In this document: in pieces, positions 1 to 7,666 of the stretch | Layout of the letters: each line of letters begins with the position of its first letter | Numbering within the stretch: the first letter of the stretch is position 1 | NCBI RefSeq assembly: GCF_003097355.1 | Contig: NZ_PYUI01000015.1 | Span: forward strand, 50,939-114,938 | From: Arthrobacter sp. H-02-3 | GTDB taxonomy: Bacteria; Actinomycetota; Actinomycetes; Actinomycetales; Micrococcaceae | DNA: 64,000 bases | Reading direction: 5' to 3' | Translations under genes and position numbers: made by a program | Notes under the pieces: generated by a model | Seen by the model: only the letters and a program-made list of their open reading frames with translations | What the model was told of the DNA's origin: nothing | Database searches by the model: none

Positions 1-1127
1 GCGCGCCAGTTGTCGTCGCGGCGGTCCAGGCTGAGCTGCAGGGGCGCGTGGGCGGCCTCTTCCAGCTGTTCCGCCCGGATGCCGATGAGCCGGACTGTCA
101 TGGGCCGCTCGCCTACCGATTGCAGGAGCTGCACCGCCACGGCGTAGAGCAGCTGGGCGCTGTCGATCGGGGTGTTCACGGTGCGGCTGCGGGTAATGGT
201 GGAAAAATCCGCGTAGCGCAGCTTCAGCGCCACGGTGCGGGCGTGCATGCCGGCGCCACGGAGGCGTTCCGCCGTCCGGTGCGAAAGCCGCAGCAGTTCG
301 CGGTGGAGCAGGACGTCGTCGGCGGTGTCCGTGACGAACGTCTCTTCAGCCCCGATGCTCTTTTCCAGCCGGACCGGTGTCACGGGCCGCGGATCGATGC
401 CCCAGGAGAGCCGGTAAACATGCTCTCCCGAGGCTCCCAGCAGTTTCCGCAGCGTGGGCAGGGGTGCCGCCGCGACGTCGGCCACGGTCCGGATACCCTT
501 CCGGGCAAGGACCTCGACGGTCTTGCCGCCGACTCCCCAGAGCGCACTGACCGGAAGGCTGTGCAGGTACGGGACGGTGTCTTCGGGCCTGATCAGCATC
601 AGCCCGTCCGGTTTGCAGCGGGTGGAAGCGATTTTGGCCACAAACTTGCTGGCGGCGATGCCCACCGAGGCCGTGATTCCCAATTCCCGGGACACACGGG
701 CGCGGATCAGTTCGCCGATCTCCCGCGGCGGGCCGAGGCGACGGATGGCTCCCCCGACGTCCAGGAACGCCTCGTCCACGCTGAGCGGCTCCACGAGGTC
801 GGTGATGGAACCGAAGATGGCCATGATCTGGCCGGACACCTCGTAGTAGAGCTTGTGGCGGGGCTCGATGATGACCGCCGAGGGGCACATGCGTGCCGCA
901 ACCGCCATGGGCATCGCTGACCTGACGCCGAACGCCCGGGCTTCATAGGAGGCGGAGAGCACCACGGACCGGTCCGCCGGATAGCCGACAATCACGGGCT
1001 TTCCCTTCAGCCCGGGACGGCTGCGCAGCTCCACCGAGACGAAGAATGCGTCCATGTCAACGTGCATGATGCTGCTGCGCCGGAGGTCGCGCAGTGATTC
1101 GTCGCTGAGACGCGCCTGGGGCCGCAT
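1..1127 (-). CDS. dinB: DNA polymerase IV (Y-family translesion polymerase), 3' end cut by window edge
   Basis: Y-family DNA polymerase that copies past damaged bases. About 375 residues are visible and the C-terminus lies beyond base 1. The palm opens with HVDMDAFFVSVE (residues 22-33, metal-binding Asp24), and the second catalytic motif SVDEAFLDV lies near residue 120. A helix-hairpin-helix segment and the start of the little-finger domain follow. The ATG at 1127 (MRPQARLSDESL) is chosen as start. In-frame GTG codons at 1139 and 1151 would add four or eight residues, so the exact start is not certain. The gene is divergent from the lipoprotein gene at 1267 and no neighbouring SOS gene is visible. 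Confidence 0.93.
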   Translation of the reverse strand, partial: MRPQARLSDESLRDLRRSSIMHVDMDAFFVSVELRSRPGLKGKPVIVGYPADRSVVLSASYEARAFGVRSAMPMAVAARMCPSAVIIEPRHKLYYEVSGQIMAIFGSITDLVEPLSVDEAFLDVGGAIRRLGPPREIGELIRARVSRELGITASVGIAASKFVAKIASTRCKPDGLMLIRPEDTVPYLHSLPVSALWGVGGKTVEVLARKGIRTVADVAAAPLPTLRKLLGASGEHVYRLSWGIDPRPVTPVRLEKSIGAEETFVTDTADDVLLHRELLRLSHRTAERLRGAGMHARTVALKLRYADFSTITRSRTVNTPIDSAQLLYAVAVQLLQSVGERPMTVRLIGIRAEQLEEAAHAPLQLSLDRRDDNWR

Positions 1128-1266
1128 ATTGGCGTGCACAGTTGGCTGCACTCCGCCCCTTGCTCCCTGGTGTTTGTCTGCGTCCGGCCCCACGTCTTCA
1201 ATCCTATGCCCGGGGACTGACTAAACTGGAGGCTGATTCCGCGTCGACACCAGGAGGAAAGTCCCT

Positions 1267-1800
1267 GTGAAGGTATTTGGACAGCACAAACGTGCCACGG
1301 CGGCCCTCGCGGCGGCGGGCACGTTACTGGCCTTGGCCGCATGCACGCCGGCCAGCACCGGGACTCCGGCGGCGTCGTCGACGTCGACGTCGAGCTCTGC
1401 GGCATCGCCGCAATCCTCCACTACGGCTCCGCCCAGCCCCTCCGCGGAGCCTGGCACCTCAGCCACCGTCGGCGCGCTGGTTCCCGGCTTCCCGCAGACG
1501 CTCCTGCCGCTCATGCCCGCAGCCAAGGTGGTGTCCAGCAGCTTCGACAAGACCACCGTGCCGGCCACCGTGGCACTCGTCGGAAGCATTACGGCGCCGG
1601 CCGCCGACGTCTTGGCCTTCTACACCAAGGGGCTGGAGGCGCAGGGCTTCAAGGCCGTTCCCGGTGAAACCGTGGGCACGCTGCCTTCCAAGGACTTCCT
1701 TCGCGGCGACAACGAGACCGTGAACATCTCCGTCATGGAAACCGGTGGCGTGTCCACGTTCACCATTGGCGCGAACGTCGCTGCCGAGTCCGTCAAGTGA
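1267..1800 (+). CDS. Small secreted lipoprotein, function unknown
   Basis: A 177-residue exported lipoprotein. The GTG start follows a strong AGGAGGAAA ribosome site (1252-1260). The N-terminus is a type II signal peptide: basic MKVFGQHKR, an Ala/Leu-rich core, and lipobox LAAC with the lipidated Cys at about residue 26. A Ser/Thr/Ala/Pro-rich linker (residues about 27-65) leads to a compact domain of about 100 residues containing LAFYTKGLEAQGFKAV, a pattern seen in small extracytoplasmic alpha/beta domains. The family is not recognised. Its stop overlaps the GTG of the polyprenyl diphosphate synthase gene (GTGA), so the two are probably translationally coupled. That suggests an envelope role, which is inference only. 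Confidence 0.8.
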   Translation: MKVFGQHKRATAALAAAGTLLALAACTPASTGTPAASSTSTSSSAASPQSSTTAPPSPSAEPGTSATVGALVPGFPQTLLPLMPAAKVVSSSFDKTTVPATVALVGSITAPAADVLAFYTKGLEAQGFKAVPGETVGTLPSKDFLRGDNETVNISVMETGGVSTFTIGANVAAESVK

Positions 1801-2891
1801 CCCTCGCCGAACAGCTGCGACTCGAGCAGACGGCCTTCGTGGCCGCCGTCGCCGGCAAGCTCACGGATTTCCTGACCAGCCGCCAGGCGGTCATGTCCTC
1901 GATCTCGCAGGACATCGATCCGCTCATGGGCTCGATCTCCAACCTGGTCACCGGCGGCAAGCGCCTCCGGGCCCTCATGTGTTATTGGGGTTGGCGCGGC
2001 GCCGGCGGGGAGGCTGGCGCGGCCGAGGTAGTGACGGCGGGCTCGGCCCTGGAGTTGTTCCAGGCCGCGGCCCTGATCCACGATGACATCATTGACCGCT
2101 CCGATACCCGGCGTGGCGGCCCCAGCGTCCACCGCCGATTCAGCGAACTGCACGAGACCCAGGGCTGGGCGCTGGACAGTGAGCGGTTCGGCCATGCCGC
2201 CGCCATCCTGACCGGCGATCTCTGCCTGTCCTTCAGCGAGGAATCGTTCACGGAAATCGGGCACCGCGCCGCGTCCGGTAGCCCCGCGCGGCTGATCTTC
2301 AACCTCATGCGCGCCGAAGTGATGGCCGGGCAGTATCTGGACATCCTCGAAGAGGTCGCCGGGCCGCGGCGGGACCGCGCCGGTGCGGTCAGCCGGGCCC
2401 AGTCCATCATTCGGTTCAAGTCGGCCAAGTACTCCACTGAGCACCCGCTCGCGCTGGGGGGCGCCCTTGCCGGTGCCGGCGACGAGCTGCTGCGCGGCTA
2501 TTCAGCTTTTGCCCTGCCGCTCGGCGAAGCGTTCCAGTTGCGCGACGACGTCCTTGGCGTCTTCGGCGACCCTGTCACCACCGGCAAACCTGCCGGTGAC
2601 GATCTGCGCGAGGGCAAGCGCACGGTCCTGGTCGCGTTCGCCCTGGACCAGGCCTCGCCGGCCGAATCAGAGTTCATCGATGCCAAGCTCGGTAACCCCG
2701 AGCTCAGCGATGCCGACATTGCGGAGATCCGGCGGATCATCGTGGACTGCGGTGCGCTCCAGGCCACGGAAGTACTCATTGAGGAGTTCGGGAGGGCGGC
2801 CTTTGCCGCCCTGGACCTCCTGCCGCTGGAGGAGCTGCCCAAGACCGCGCTCCGCAAGCTGGCGGAAGCCACGGTCAGCCGCGCCGCCTGA
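1797..2891 (+). CDS. idsA: Polyprenyl (geranylgeranyl-type) diphosphate synthase
   Basis: Trans-isoprenyl diphosphate synthase of 364 residues that condenses isopentenyl diphosphate with allylic diphosphates. The first Asp-rich motif is DDIID (residues 96-100) followed by RRG. The second is DDVLGVFGD (250-258), with FKSAKYS and GKRT motifs between and after them. The bulky aromatic residues that would cap short chains upstream of the first Asp motif are not obvious (ELFQAAALIHDD), so product length cannot be read from sequence. The GTG start overlaps the lipoprotein stop by four bases. Together with the Rv2175c-like gene, the kinase and aroG downstream this recalls the M. tuberculosis idsA2 (Rv2173) neighbourhood. 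Products would feed menaquinone, carotenoid or polyprenyl-phosphate synthesis. Confidence 0.9.
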   Translation: MTLAEQLRLEQTAFVAAVAGKLTDFLTSRQAVMSSISQDIDPLMGSISNLVTGGKRLRALMCYWGWRGAGGEAGAAEVVTAGSALELFQAAALIHDDIIDRSDTRRGGPSVHRRFSELHETQGWALDSERFGHAAAILTGDLCLSFSEESFTEIGHRAASGSPARLIFNLMRAEVMAGQYLDILEEVAGPRRDRAGAVSRAQSIIRFKSAKYSTEHPLALGGALAGAGDELLRGYSAFALPLGEAFQLRDDVLGVFGDPVTTGKPAGDDLREGKRTVLVAFALDQASPAESEFIDAKLGNPELSDADIAEIRRIIVDCGALQATEVLIEEFGRAAFAALDLLPLEELPKTALRKLAEATVSRAA

Positions 2892-2935
2892 CCCGAGTCC
2901 CCGCCCCCGGACCCCGGGCCGGGAAGACGCGAAAC

Positions 2936-2970
2936 GGGCCGTGCACAACGACATACGCTGCACACGGCCC
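2936..2970. terminator. Possible hairpin after the prenyl synthase gene
   Basis: GGGCCGTG (2936-2943) pairs with CACGGCCC (2963-2970) across a long 19-base loop. It follows the synthase stop by about 45 bases. No T-run follows, so termination is uncertain. Confidence 0.35.
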
Positions 2971-2987
2971 GCAACTGCCAAAACACG

Positions 2988-3020
2988 ACGCGTTAAATAC
3001 GCGTTAATTACGTGTTAAAC
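2988..3020. repeat. Three tandem 11-bp repeats (ACGCGTTAAAT-like)
   Basis: Three head-to-tail units ACGCGTTAAAT (2988-2998), ACGCGTTAATT (2999-3009) and ACGTGTTAAAC (3010-3020) lie in the convergent gap between the prenyl synthase and the Rv2175c-like gene. The 11-bp period is about one helical turn, so equivalent bases face the same side of the DNA, as in multi-site operators. The tract is clearly more AT-rich than its surroundings. The binding protein is unknown. Confidence 0.6.
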
Positions 3021-3024
3021 AGGA

Positions 3025-3089
3025 CTGGCAGTCATGAAGACGACCGGACCTCGTTGAGGCTGCCGGTGCGATCAGTTCATGACTGCCAG
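3025..3089. repeat. Long imperfect hairpin with 14-bp perfect outer arms
   Basis: CTGGCAGTCATGAA (3025-3038) is perfectly repeated in inverse at 3076-3089. Inside are two more nested stems: ACCGG (3043-3047) with CCGGT (3063-3067), and CCTC (3049-3052) with GAGG (3056-3059) around a GTT loop. It ends 8 bp from the stop of the minus-strand gene at 3097. It could be a bidirectional terminator or a structured RNA or DNA element. A T-run is lacking on both sides, which is unusual for an intrinsic terminator. Confidence 0.65.
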
Positions 3090-3096
3090 GGTGCTC

Positions 3097-3450
3097 CTAC
3101 CAGGCCAGGGACTGTGCCCGGCGGCGGATCTCTGTCTTGCGGCCTTCACGGAGGGCATCGATCGGCCGGCCCCGCAGGGATTCGTCCGGAGTGAAGAGCC
3201 AGCTGATCAGTTCCTCGTCCGAGTATCCGGCGTCCGAGAGGACAACGATGGTGCCCTTCAGGCTCTCCACTGCGTGGCCGTCCTGGATGAAAGCCGCCGG
3301 TACGGACCGGATGCGCCGGTCGCCGATTCTCACGGCCGCCAGCGCACGCTCGTCCAGAAGTGCATGGACCTTGGTAATAGATACGTTCAGAAGCTGTGCG
3401 ACATCGGGCAGGGGCAGCCATTCGCCCACGAGGCTTTCTACATTACTCAC
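3097..3450 (-). CDS. Rv2175c-like DNA-binding regulatory protein
   Basis: A 117-residue protein resembling M. tuberculosis Rv2175c, a winged-helix DNA-binding protein known as a substrate of the kinase PknL. Residues about 8-60 form an excisionase/MerR-like helix-turn-helix (WLPLPDVAQLLNVSITKVHALLDERAL..). The rest is the family's C-terminal domain (GYSDEELISWLFTPDESLRGRPIDALREGRKTEIRRRAQ). The start is a GTG (GTGAGTAATGTA). It lies near a PASTA Ser/Thr kinase gene (5373), as Rv2175c lies beside pknL. The flexible Thr-containing N-terminal tail phosphorylated in Rv2175c is very short here, so regulation by phosphorylation is not assured. Confidence 0.8.
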   Translation of the reverse strand: MSNVESLVGEWLPLPDVAQLLNVSITKVHALLDERALAAVRIGDRRIRSVPAAFIQDGHAVESLKGTIVVLSDAGYSDEELISWLFTPDESLRGRPIDALREGRKTEIRRRAQSLAW

Positions 3451-3862
3451 GGATAAAGATTGCCACGGCGGGGGCCCCGCCGCCTAGTCGGGGTCCGGGT
3501 AAATGCCAGCCCGTCATAGCCAACCGGCCACGCCGGGAATGCTGCTCCGCTCCACCCGAAGTCCCGCCGGGACTCTCCGGAACTCCGCCGGGACTGCCCG
3601 GGCGCTCCCGCAGCACCAACAGGATCCGTAGGAGGGACTGACAAGGGGCTCCCCTGGGTCTCCGACGCAACTCCGTGCGGAGGCCGACGTGCCGACACGG
3701 CGAAAATCGCTTTGCGGAATATCAAACAGTTCTTGTGCTAATTGCCAATTCATGAGACATTCACATAGATCACATTTGTAACAGAAATAACTTTTGTCAC
3801 ACTGGTAACACCAGTTGTACCGGCCTGACCGCAGCGTTGCCGCTGAGAAGAGGATCTTTCCA
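3451..3862. other. 412-base intergenic region between divergent genes, repeat-rich
   Basis: Divergent control region of the Rv2175c-like gene (minus) and the LysM transglycosylase gene (plus). It contains an AGTCCC-GCC-GGGACT hairpin (3560-3574). An 11-bp direct repeat CCGCCGGGACT occurs at 3564 and 3585, spaced 21 bp (two turns). An AT-rich stretch from about 3715 to 3810 holds the 9-bp phased GTAACA/GTCACA repeats listed separately. No reading frame there looks coding. Conserved c-di-AMP (ydaO) riboswitch motifs, which often precede actinobacterial wall hydrolase genes, were looked for and not seen. Confidence 0.6.
3778..3810 (+). promoter_or_regulatory. Candidate MtrA-type direct-repeat operator
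   Basis: Hexamers recur with an exact 9-bp period: GTAACA (3778), ATAACT (3787), GTCACA (3796) and GTAACA (3805). The actinobacterial response regulator MtrA binds direct repeats of a GTCACA-like hexamer at 9-bp period upstream of wall hydrolase and rpf genes. The array ends 52 bp before the ATG of a LysM/transglycosylase gene, the expected kind of target. The match is by eye. Confidence 0.55.
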
Positions 3863-5266
3863 ATGACAACCTCACGTGCGCCACAGCACCACCCGAGGCC
3901 CAGCCTGCCGCTGATCGCGGCGACGACGGCGGCGCTTCCCGCCGTCGTGCTTTCCTCCCTGGCGATCGCCCAGCCTGCGGCTGCCGAACCCCGTGCGCGT
4001 GCCGTCCCGGCAACCCTCGCGGCCGCCATGCGTGCACAGGCGAAAGCTGAGGTGGCCACGTCCCTCAAGGCGTCAGTGATTCCCGCCGCTTCCGTGCCGG
4101 TCACGCTGCCCAGCGCCCTGCGGCCGGCGCAGTCGGCGGTTCCCGCCCAGTACACGATCGCCCGCGGCGACACCATCAGCGCCGTTGCCGGCCGCTACGG
4201 CCTGGACACCTACGCCGTGCTCAAGCTGAATAACCTGCAGGCCAACACCATCATCTACCCCGGGCAGAAGATCAAGCTCACGGGTTCTACGGCGGCCACA
4301 CCGACCGTTTCAAAGCCGGCCGCTTCCGCCTCAGTGACGTCGGCCCAGGCCAGCGTCTACGTCGTGAAGTCCGGCGACACCCTGAGCGCAATCGCCGCCC
4401 GCCACGGCGTTGGGCTGTCCGAGGTCTTCAAGTGGAACGGGCTCGGCATGGGCTCCGTCATCTATCCCGGCCAGAAGGTCAAGGTTAGCGGCGGTTCCAG
4501 CACGCAGGCGCCGTCCGCTCCCGCGGCACCGGCCCCGGCAGCCCCGTCGAAGCCCGCAACGGCGCCCGCCAGCTCCGGTTCCTACACCATCAAGTCCGGC
4601 GACACCCTCTCCGGCATCGCGGCTCGCAACGGCGTCCGGCTCTCCGACGTCCTGTCCGCCAACCGGCTGACCATGTCGAGCATTATCTACCCGGGCCAGA
4701 AGCTTGTCATCCCGGGCGCGTCCACCCTCTCCCCGGCCTCGACGACGCCTGCCGCGACCCAGCCTGCCGCAACGACGCCGCTCGTGCCCAGCACGTTCCT
4801 CGGGTTCACCTACCCGGCTGCGGTGGTCAGCTCGGCCAACCAGAACAAGGCGCTGCTCAACGCTTCCCCCGTCCCCACCCGCGAACAGATGAAGTCGATC
4901 GTGGCGGATACGGCACGGCGCATGGGCGTCGACGCCAGCCTGGCCCTCGCCTTTGCGTACCAGGAATCAGGCTTCAACCAGCGCGCAGTGTCCCCTGCCA
5001 ACGCGCTCGGCACCATGCAGGTCATCCCGTCCTCGGGCGAGTGGGCCTCGGAGCTGGTGGGCCGCAAGCTGAACCTGCTGGATCCGTACGACAACGCCAC
5101 GGCAGGCGTTGCGATCATCCGTCAGCTGGTGCGCACCAGCTCTGATCTGGACAATGCGATCGCCGGTTACTACCAGGGCCAGTACTCGGTCAGCCAGAAC
5201 GGCATGTACGAGGACACCAAGGCCTATGTCGCCGCCATCAACGCCAACCGGACGCTGTTCAGCTAA
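3863..5266 (+). CDS. Secreted triple-LysM lytic transglycosylase (SLT domain)
   Basis: A 467-residue exported peptidoglycan-cleaving enzyme. An N-terminal signal peptide (hydrophobic core about residues 16-37, AAA-EPRA cleavage region) precedes three LysM modules at about 96-141, 165-210 and 240-285, each ending IIYPGQK or VIYPGQK. They are separated by Ala/Pro/Ser-rich linkers. A goose-lysozyme/SLT-like domain occupies about 340-467, with likely catalytic Glu368 in AYQESGFNQRA and the usual ALGTMQVIPSSGEWA motif. The ATG at 3863 is preferred over an in-frame ATG at 3815 because AAGAGGA lies just upstream and the signal peptide then starts properly (MTTSRAPQHH). MtrA-like repeats precede it and a terminator follows at 5317. 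It probably acts in wall turnover during growth or division. Confidence 0.9.
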   Translation: MTTSRAPQHHPRPSLPLIAATTAALPAVVLSSLAIAQPAAAEPRARAVPATLAAAMRAQAKAEVATSLKASVIPAASVPVTLPSALRPAQSAVPAQYTIARGDTISAVAGRYGLDTYAVLKLNNLQANTIIYPGQKIKLTGSTAATPTVSKPAASASVTSAQASVYVVKSGDTLSAIAARHGVGLSEVFKWNGLGMGSVIYPGQKVKVSGGSSTQAPSAPAAPAPAAPSKPATAPASSGSYTIKSGDTLSGIAARNGVRLSDVLSANRLTMSSIIYPGQKLVIPGASTLSPASTTPAATQPAATTPLVPSTFLGFTYPAAVVSSANQNKALLNASPVPTREQMKSIVADTARRMGVDASLALAFAYQESGFNQRAVSPANALGTMQVIPSSGEWASELVGRKLNLLDPYDNATAGVAIIRQLVRTSSDLDNAIAGYYQGQYSVSQNGMYEDTKAYVAAINANRTLFS

Positions 5267-5316
5267 ACAACAGGGTTCCGCTAAATACAGGCTCCCGCAC
5301 GGCGGACCTCTTCGCT

Positions 5317-5349
5317 ACGGGCCCGGATCGCATGTTGGTCCGGGCCCGT
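5317..5349 (+). terminator. Intrinsic terminator of the LysM transglycosylase gene
   Basis: ACGGGCCCGGA (5317-5327) pairs perfectly with TCCGGGCCCGT (5339-5349) across an 11-base loop and is followed by TTTCTGT. It lies between the transglycosylase stop and the kinase start. Confidence 0.8.
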
Positions 5350-5372
5350 TTCTGTCCACCGACTAGGATTGT

Positions 5373-7541
5373 ATGGTGCAGGAATACGTGTCGGACGCTC
5401 TCGTCGGGAACCTGGTGGACAACCGCTACCGGGTTCAATCCAAGCTCGCCCGCGGCGGGATGTCCACCGTGTACCTCGCCACGGACCAGCGCCTCGAGCG
5501 CGATGTCGCCCTGAAGGTGCTCCATCCCCACCTGGCCGACGATCCGCAGTTCCTGGACCGGCTGGGACGCGAAGCCAAAGCCGCAGCCCGGCTCTCCCAT
5601 CCCCATGTGGTGGGCGTCCTGGACCAGGGCGAAGACGGCCCCCTTGCCTACCTCGTCATGGAGTACATCAAGGGCCACACCCTGCGGGACGTCCTCAACG
5701 AGAAGGGCGCCCTCTCACCGCGGCTGGCCCTGGCGCTGATCGACCCTGTGGTCGAGGGGCTGGGCGCCGCGCACGCCGCCGGCATGATCCACCGCGACAT
5801 CAAGCCGGAAAACGTCCTGATCGCCGACGACGGGCGGATCAAGCTCGGCGACTTCGGCCTGGCACGCGCCATTTCGACTTCCACCAGCACCGGCGCCTTG
5901 ATCGGGACTGTCGCCTACCTCTCCCCCGAGCTCGTGCTGGGCAAACAGGCGGACGCCCGCAGCGATATCTACTCCGTCGGGATCATGCTCTACGAAATGG
6001 TCACCGGCCGGCAGCCGTTCGACGGCGAGGTGCCCATCCAGGTCGCCTACCAGCACGTCAATTCCACCGTGGAGGCACCGTCCGTTCAGGTGCCGGGGCT
6101 GGCCGCAGAGATCGACGAACTCGTCCGGTGGTGCACGGACCGGGACCCGGACAAGCGCCCCGTCGACGGGAACGCGCTGTTGTCCGAACTCCGGCACATC
6201 AGGACCAACCTCAGCGACGCCGAACTCGACCTCCAACCGCCGGCAGCAGTCCGCAGCCCGCTGCCGGCCGTCGCCGCCCCGCCGAGCCGCCCGCCAGCCG
6301 GTGCCGTCCCGGCGTCGGCCGTGCAGGACACTGCCTACGTGAGGCCCCCCAACGACATGCCCACCGAGGTGTACGGCGGCCTCCAACAGCCCACGGAGAT
6401 GATCTCCCGCGGCGGCAACCCGACCACCGTGATGACCAACGGACCGAGGCGTCCCGCCTACGGGCCGTTGTCCACCCCGGAAGACTTGTCCACTCCGGAA
6501 GACGGGGCTTATCAGGGCGCCGCAGGGTACGACGAACCCGGCGACGTCGGCACCGCCACCAGCAAGCGCGCCCAGCGCAAACTGGACCGGGACGAGGAAA
6601 AGGCGCGCCAGCGCGCCGCGGCCACGCCCACCAAGACCCTTCATGAGGGAAACCGACGACGCCGCGGGCTGGTCTGGATTGTCCTCCTTGTGGTCGCGGC
6701 GCTCCTCGCCGCCGTCGCCGGCTGGTTCTTCGGCATGGGCCCCGGCTCGCCCGGAACGATTCCCCCGGTGGCCAACAAAACTGTGGCGGAGGCCCAGGAC
6801 CTGCTCCGCACGGCCGGGTTCCAATCCACCGTCAAGGACGTGTTCGACGACAACGTCTCGCCGGGCCTGGTGGTCGGCTCCGAGCCCAAGGCAGGCGAGG
6901 TCATCCGGAAATTCCAGCCAGTGTCACTTGCCGTGTCCAAGGGCCCGGAACTGTTCCCGCTGCCGGACCTTACGGGGAAGACCCTGGACGACGCCAAGAC
7001 CGCCCTCAACGGCGCCGAAATGGCCTTGGGCCCGGTCACCGAGACGTTCGATGAGACGGCGCCGGCCGGGACTGTCCTGGCCCAGGCGCCGCGCAGCGGC
7101 AATCCCGTCAGGCACGGGACTCCGGTGGGCCTGACGGTCTCGAAGGGCCCGCAGCCCATTCCGGTTCCGGATGTCCGCGGCCAGGAGCAGGGTGCCGCTG
7201 TGAAGGCCCTTGAAGCCGCCGGGCTGAAAGCCGTCGTGGCCCCGGATCCGGTGAATGACCGCACCGTCCCGAAGGGGGCGGTGGTGGCCCAGGATCCTGC
7301 CTCCGGCAACCTGACCAAGGGCGGATCCGTGACGCTGACGATTTCCAAGGGACCGAAGCTCGTCCAGGTACCGAGCTTCATCGGGAAGCAGGCCTCGGAC
7401 GCCCAGAAAGCCCTGGAGGACCTCGGCTTCAAAGTCCAGATCGACAACATCCTGGGCGGGTTCTTCGGAACGGTCCGTGATCAGCGTCCGGTGGACACAG
7501 CCGTCCCCGAAGGCTCGGTCATCACGCTCACCGTGGTCTGA
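5373..7541 (+). CDS. Membrane Ser/Thr protein kinase with four PASTA domains (PknB/PknL type)
   Basis: A 722-residue eukaryotic-type kinase. The kinase domain (about 13-275) carries the glycine loop LARGGMSTVYLA, Lys48 in VALKVL, catalytic Asp142 in HRDIKPENVL, DFG Asp160, and an activation segment with several Ser/Thr (AISTSTSTGALIGTVAYLSPE). A proline-rich juxtamembrane linker follows. One transmembrane helix (about 433-455) leads to four extracellular PASTA repeats up to residue 722, which bind muropeptide or lipid II in related kinases. Position beside the Rv2175c-like gene and class II aroG matches M. tuberculosis pknL, but PknL lacks PASTA domains, so architecture is PknB-like while location is PknL-like. 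Substrates cannot be read from sequence. The Rv2175c-like protein and GarA (22605) are candidates. Confidence 0.95.
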   Translation: MVQEYVSDALVGNLVDNRYRVQSKLARGGMSTVYLATDQRLERDVALKVLHPHLADDPQFLDRLGREAKAAARLSHPHVVGVLDQGEDGPLAYLVMEYIKGHTLRDVLNEKGALSPRLALALIDPVVEGLGAAHAAGMIHRDIKPENVLIADDGRIKLGDFGLARAISTSTSTGALIGTVAYLSPELVLGKQADARSDIYSVGIMLYEMVTGRQPFDGEVPIQVAYQHVNSTVEAPSVQVPGLAAEIDELVRWCTDRDPDKRPVDGNALLSELRHIRTNLSDAELDLQPPAAVRSPLPAVAAPPSRPPAGAVPASAVQDTAYVRPPNDMPTEVYGGLQQPTEMISRGGNPTTVMTNGPRRPAYGPLSTPEDLSTPEDGAYQGAAGYDEPGDVGTATSKRAQRKLDRDEEKARQRAAATPTKTLHEGNRRRRGLVWIVLLVVAALLAAVAGWFFGMGPGSPGTIPPVANKTVAEAQDLLRTAGFQSTVKDVFDDNVSPGLVVGSEPKAGEVIRKFQPVSLAVSKGPELFPLPDLTGKTLDDAKTALNGAEMALGPVTETFDETAPAGTVLAQAPRSGNPVRHGTPVGLTVSKGPQPIPVPDVRGQEQGAAVKALEAAGLKAVVAPDPVNDRTVPKGAVVAQDPASGNLTKGGSVTLTISKGPKLVQVPSFIGKQASDAQKALEDLGFKVQIDNILGGFFGTVRDQRPVDTAVPEGSVITLTVV

Positions 7542-7580
7542 CCCGATTCGGCAGCCCCCTCGGAGCAGCCCCCGCACACG

Positions 7581-7620
7581 AAAAAGCTCCGCCCGGCTGG
7601 ACCAGCCGGGCGGAGCTTTT
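7581..7620. terminator. Bidirectional intrinsic terminator between kinase and aroG
   Basis: A long GC stem (GCTCCGCCCGGCT paired with AGCCGGGCGGAGC around GGACC) is flanked by AAAAA on the left and TTTT on the right. It can terminate both the plus-strand kinase and the minus-strand aroG, whose stops face each other. Confidence 0.9.
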
Positions 7621-7666
7621 GTGACAGGACTTTGGTTTCTGTCAGGACTTTAGACAGTGCAGCGGG

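Noticed and set aside
3451..3862. Possible ydaO (c-di-AMP) riboswitch before the LysM gene
   Set aside because: Actinobacterial wall hydrolase genes often have one, but the conserved GGGTGAAT-type core and surrounding pairs were not found.
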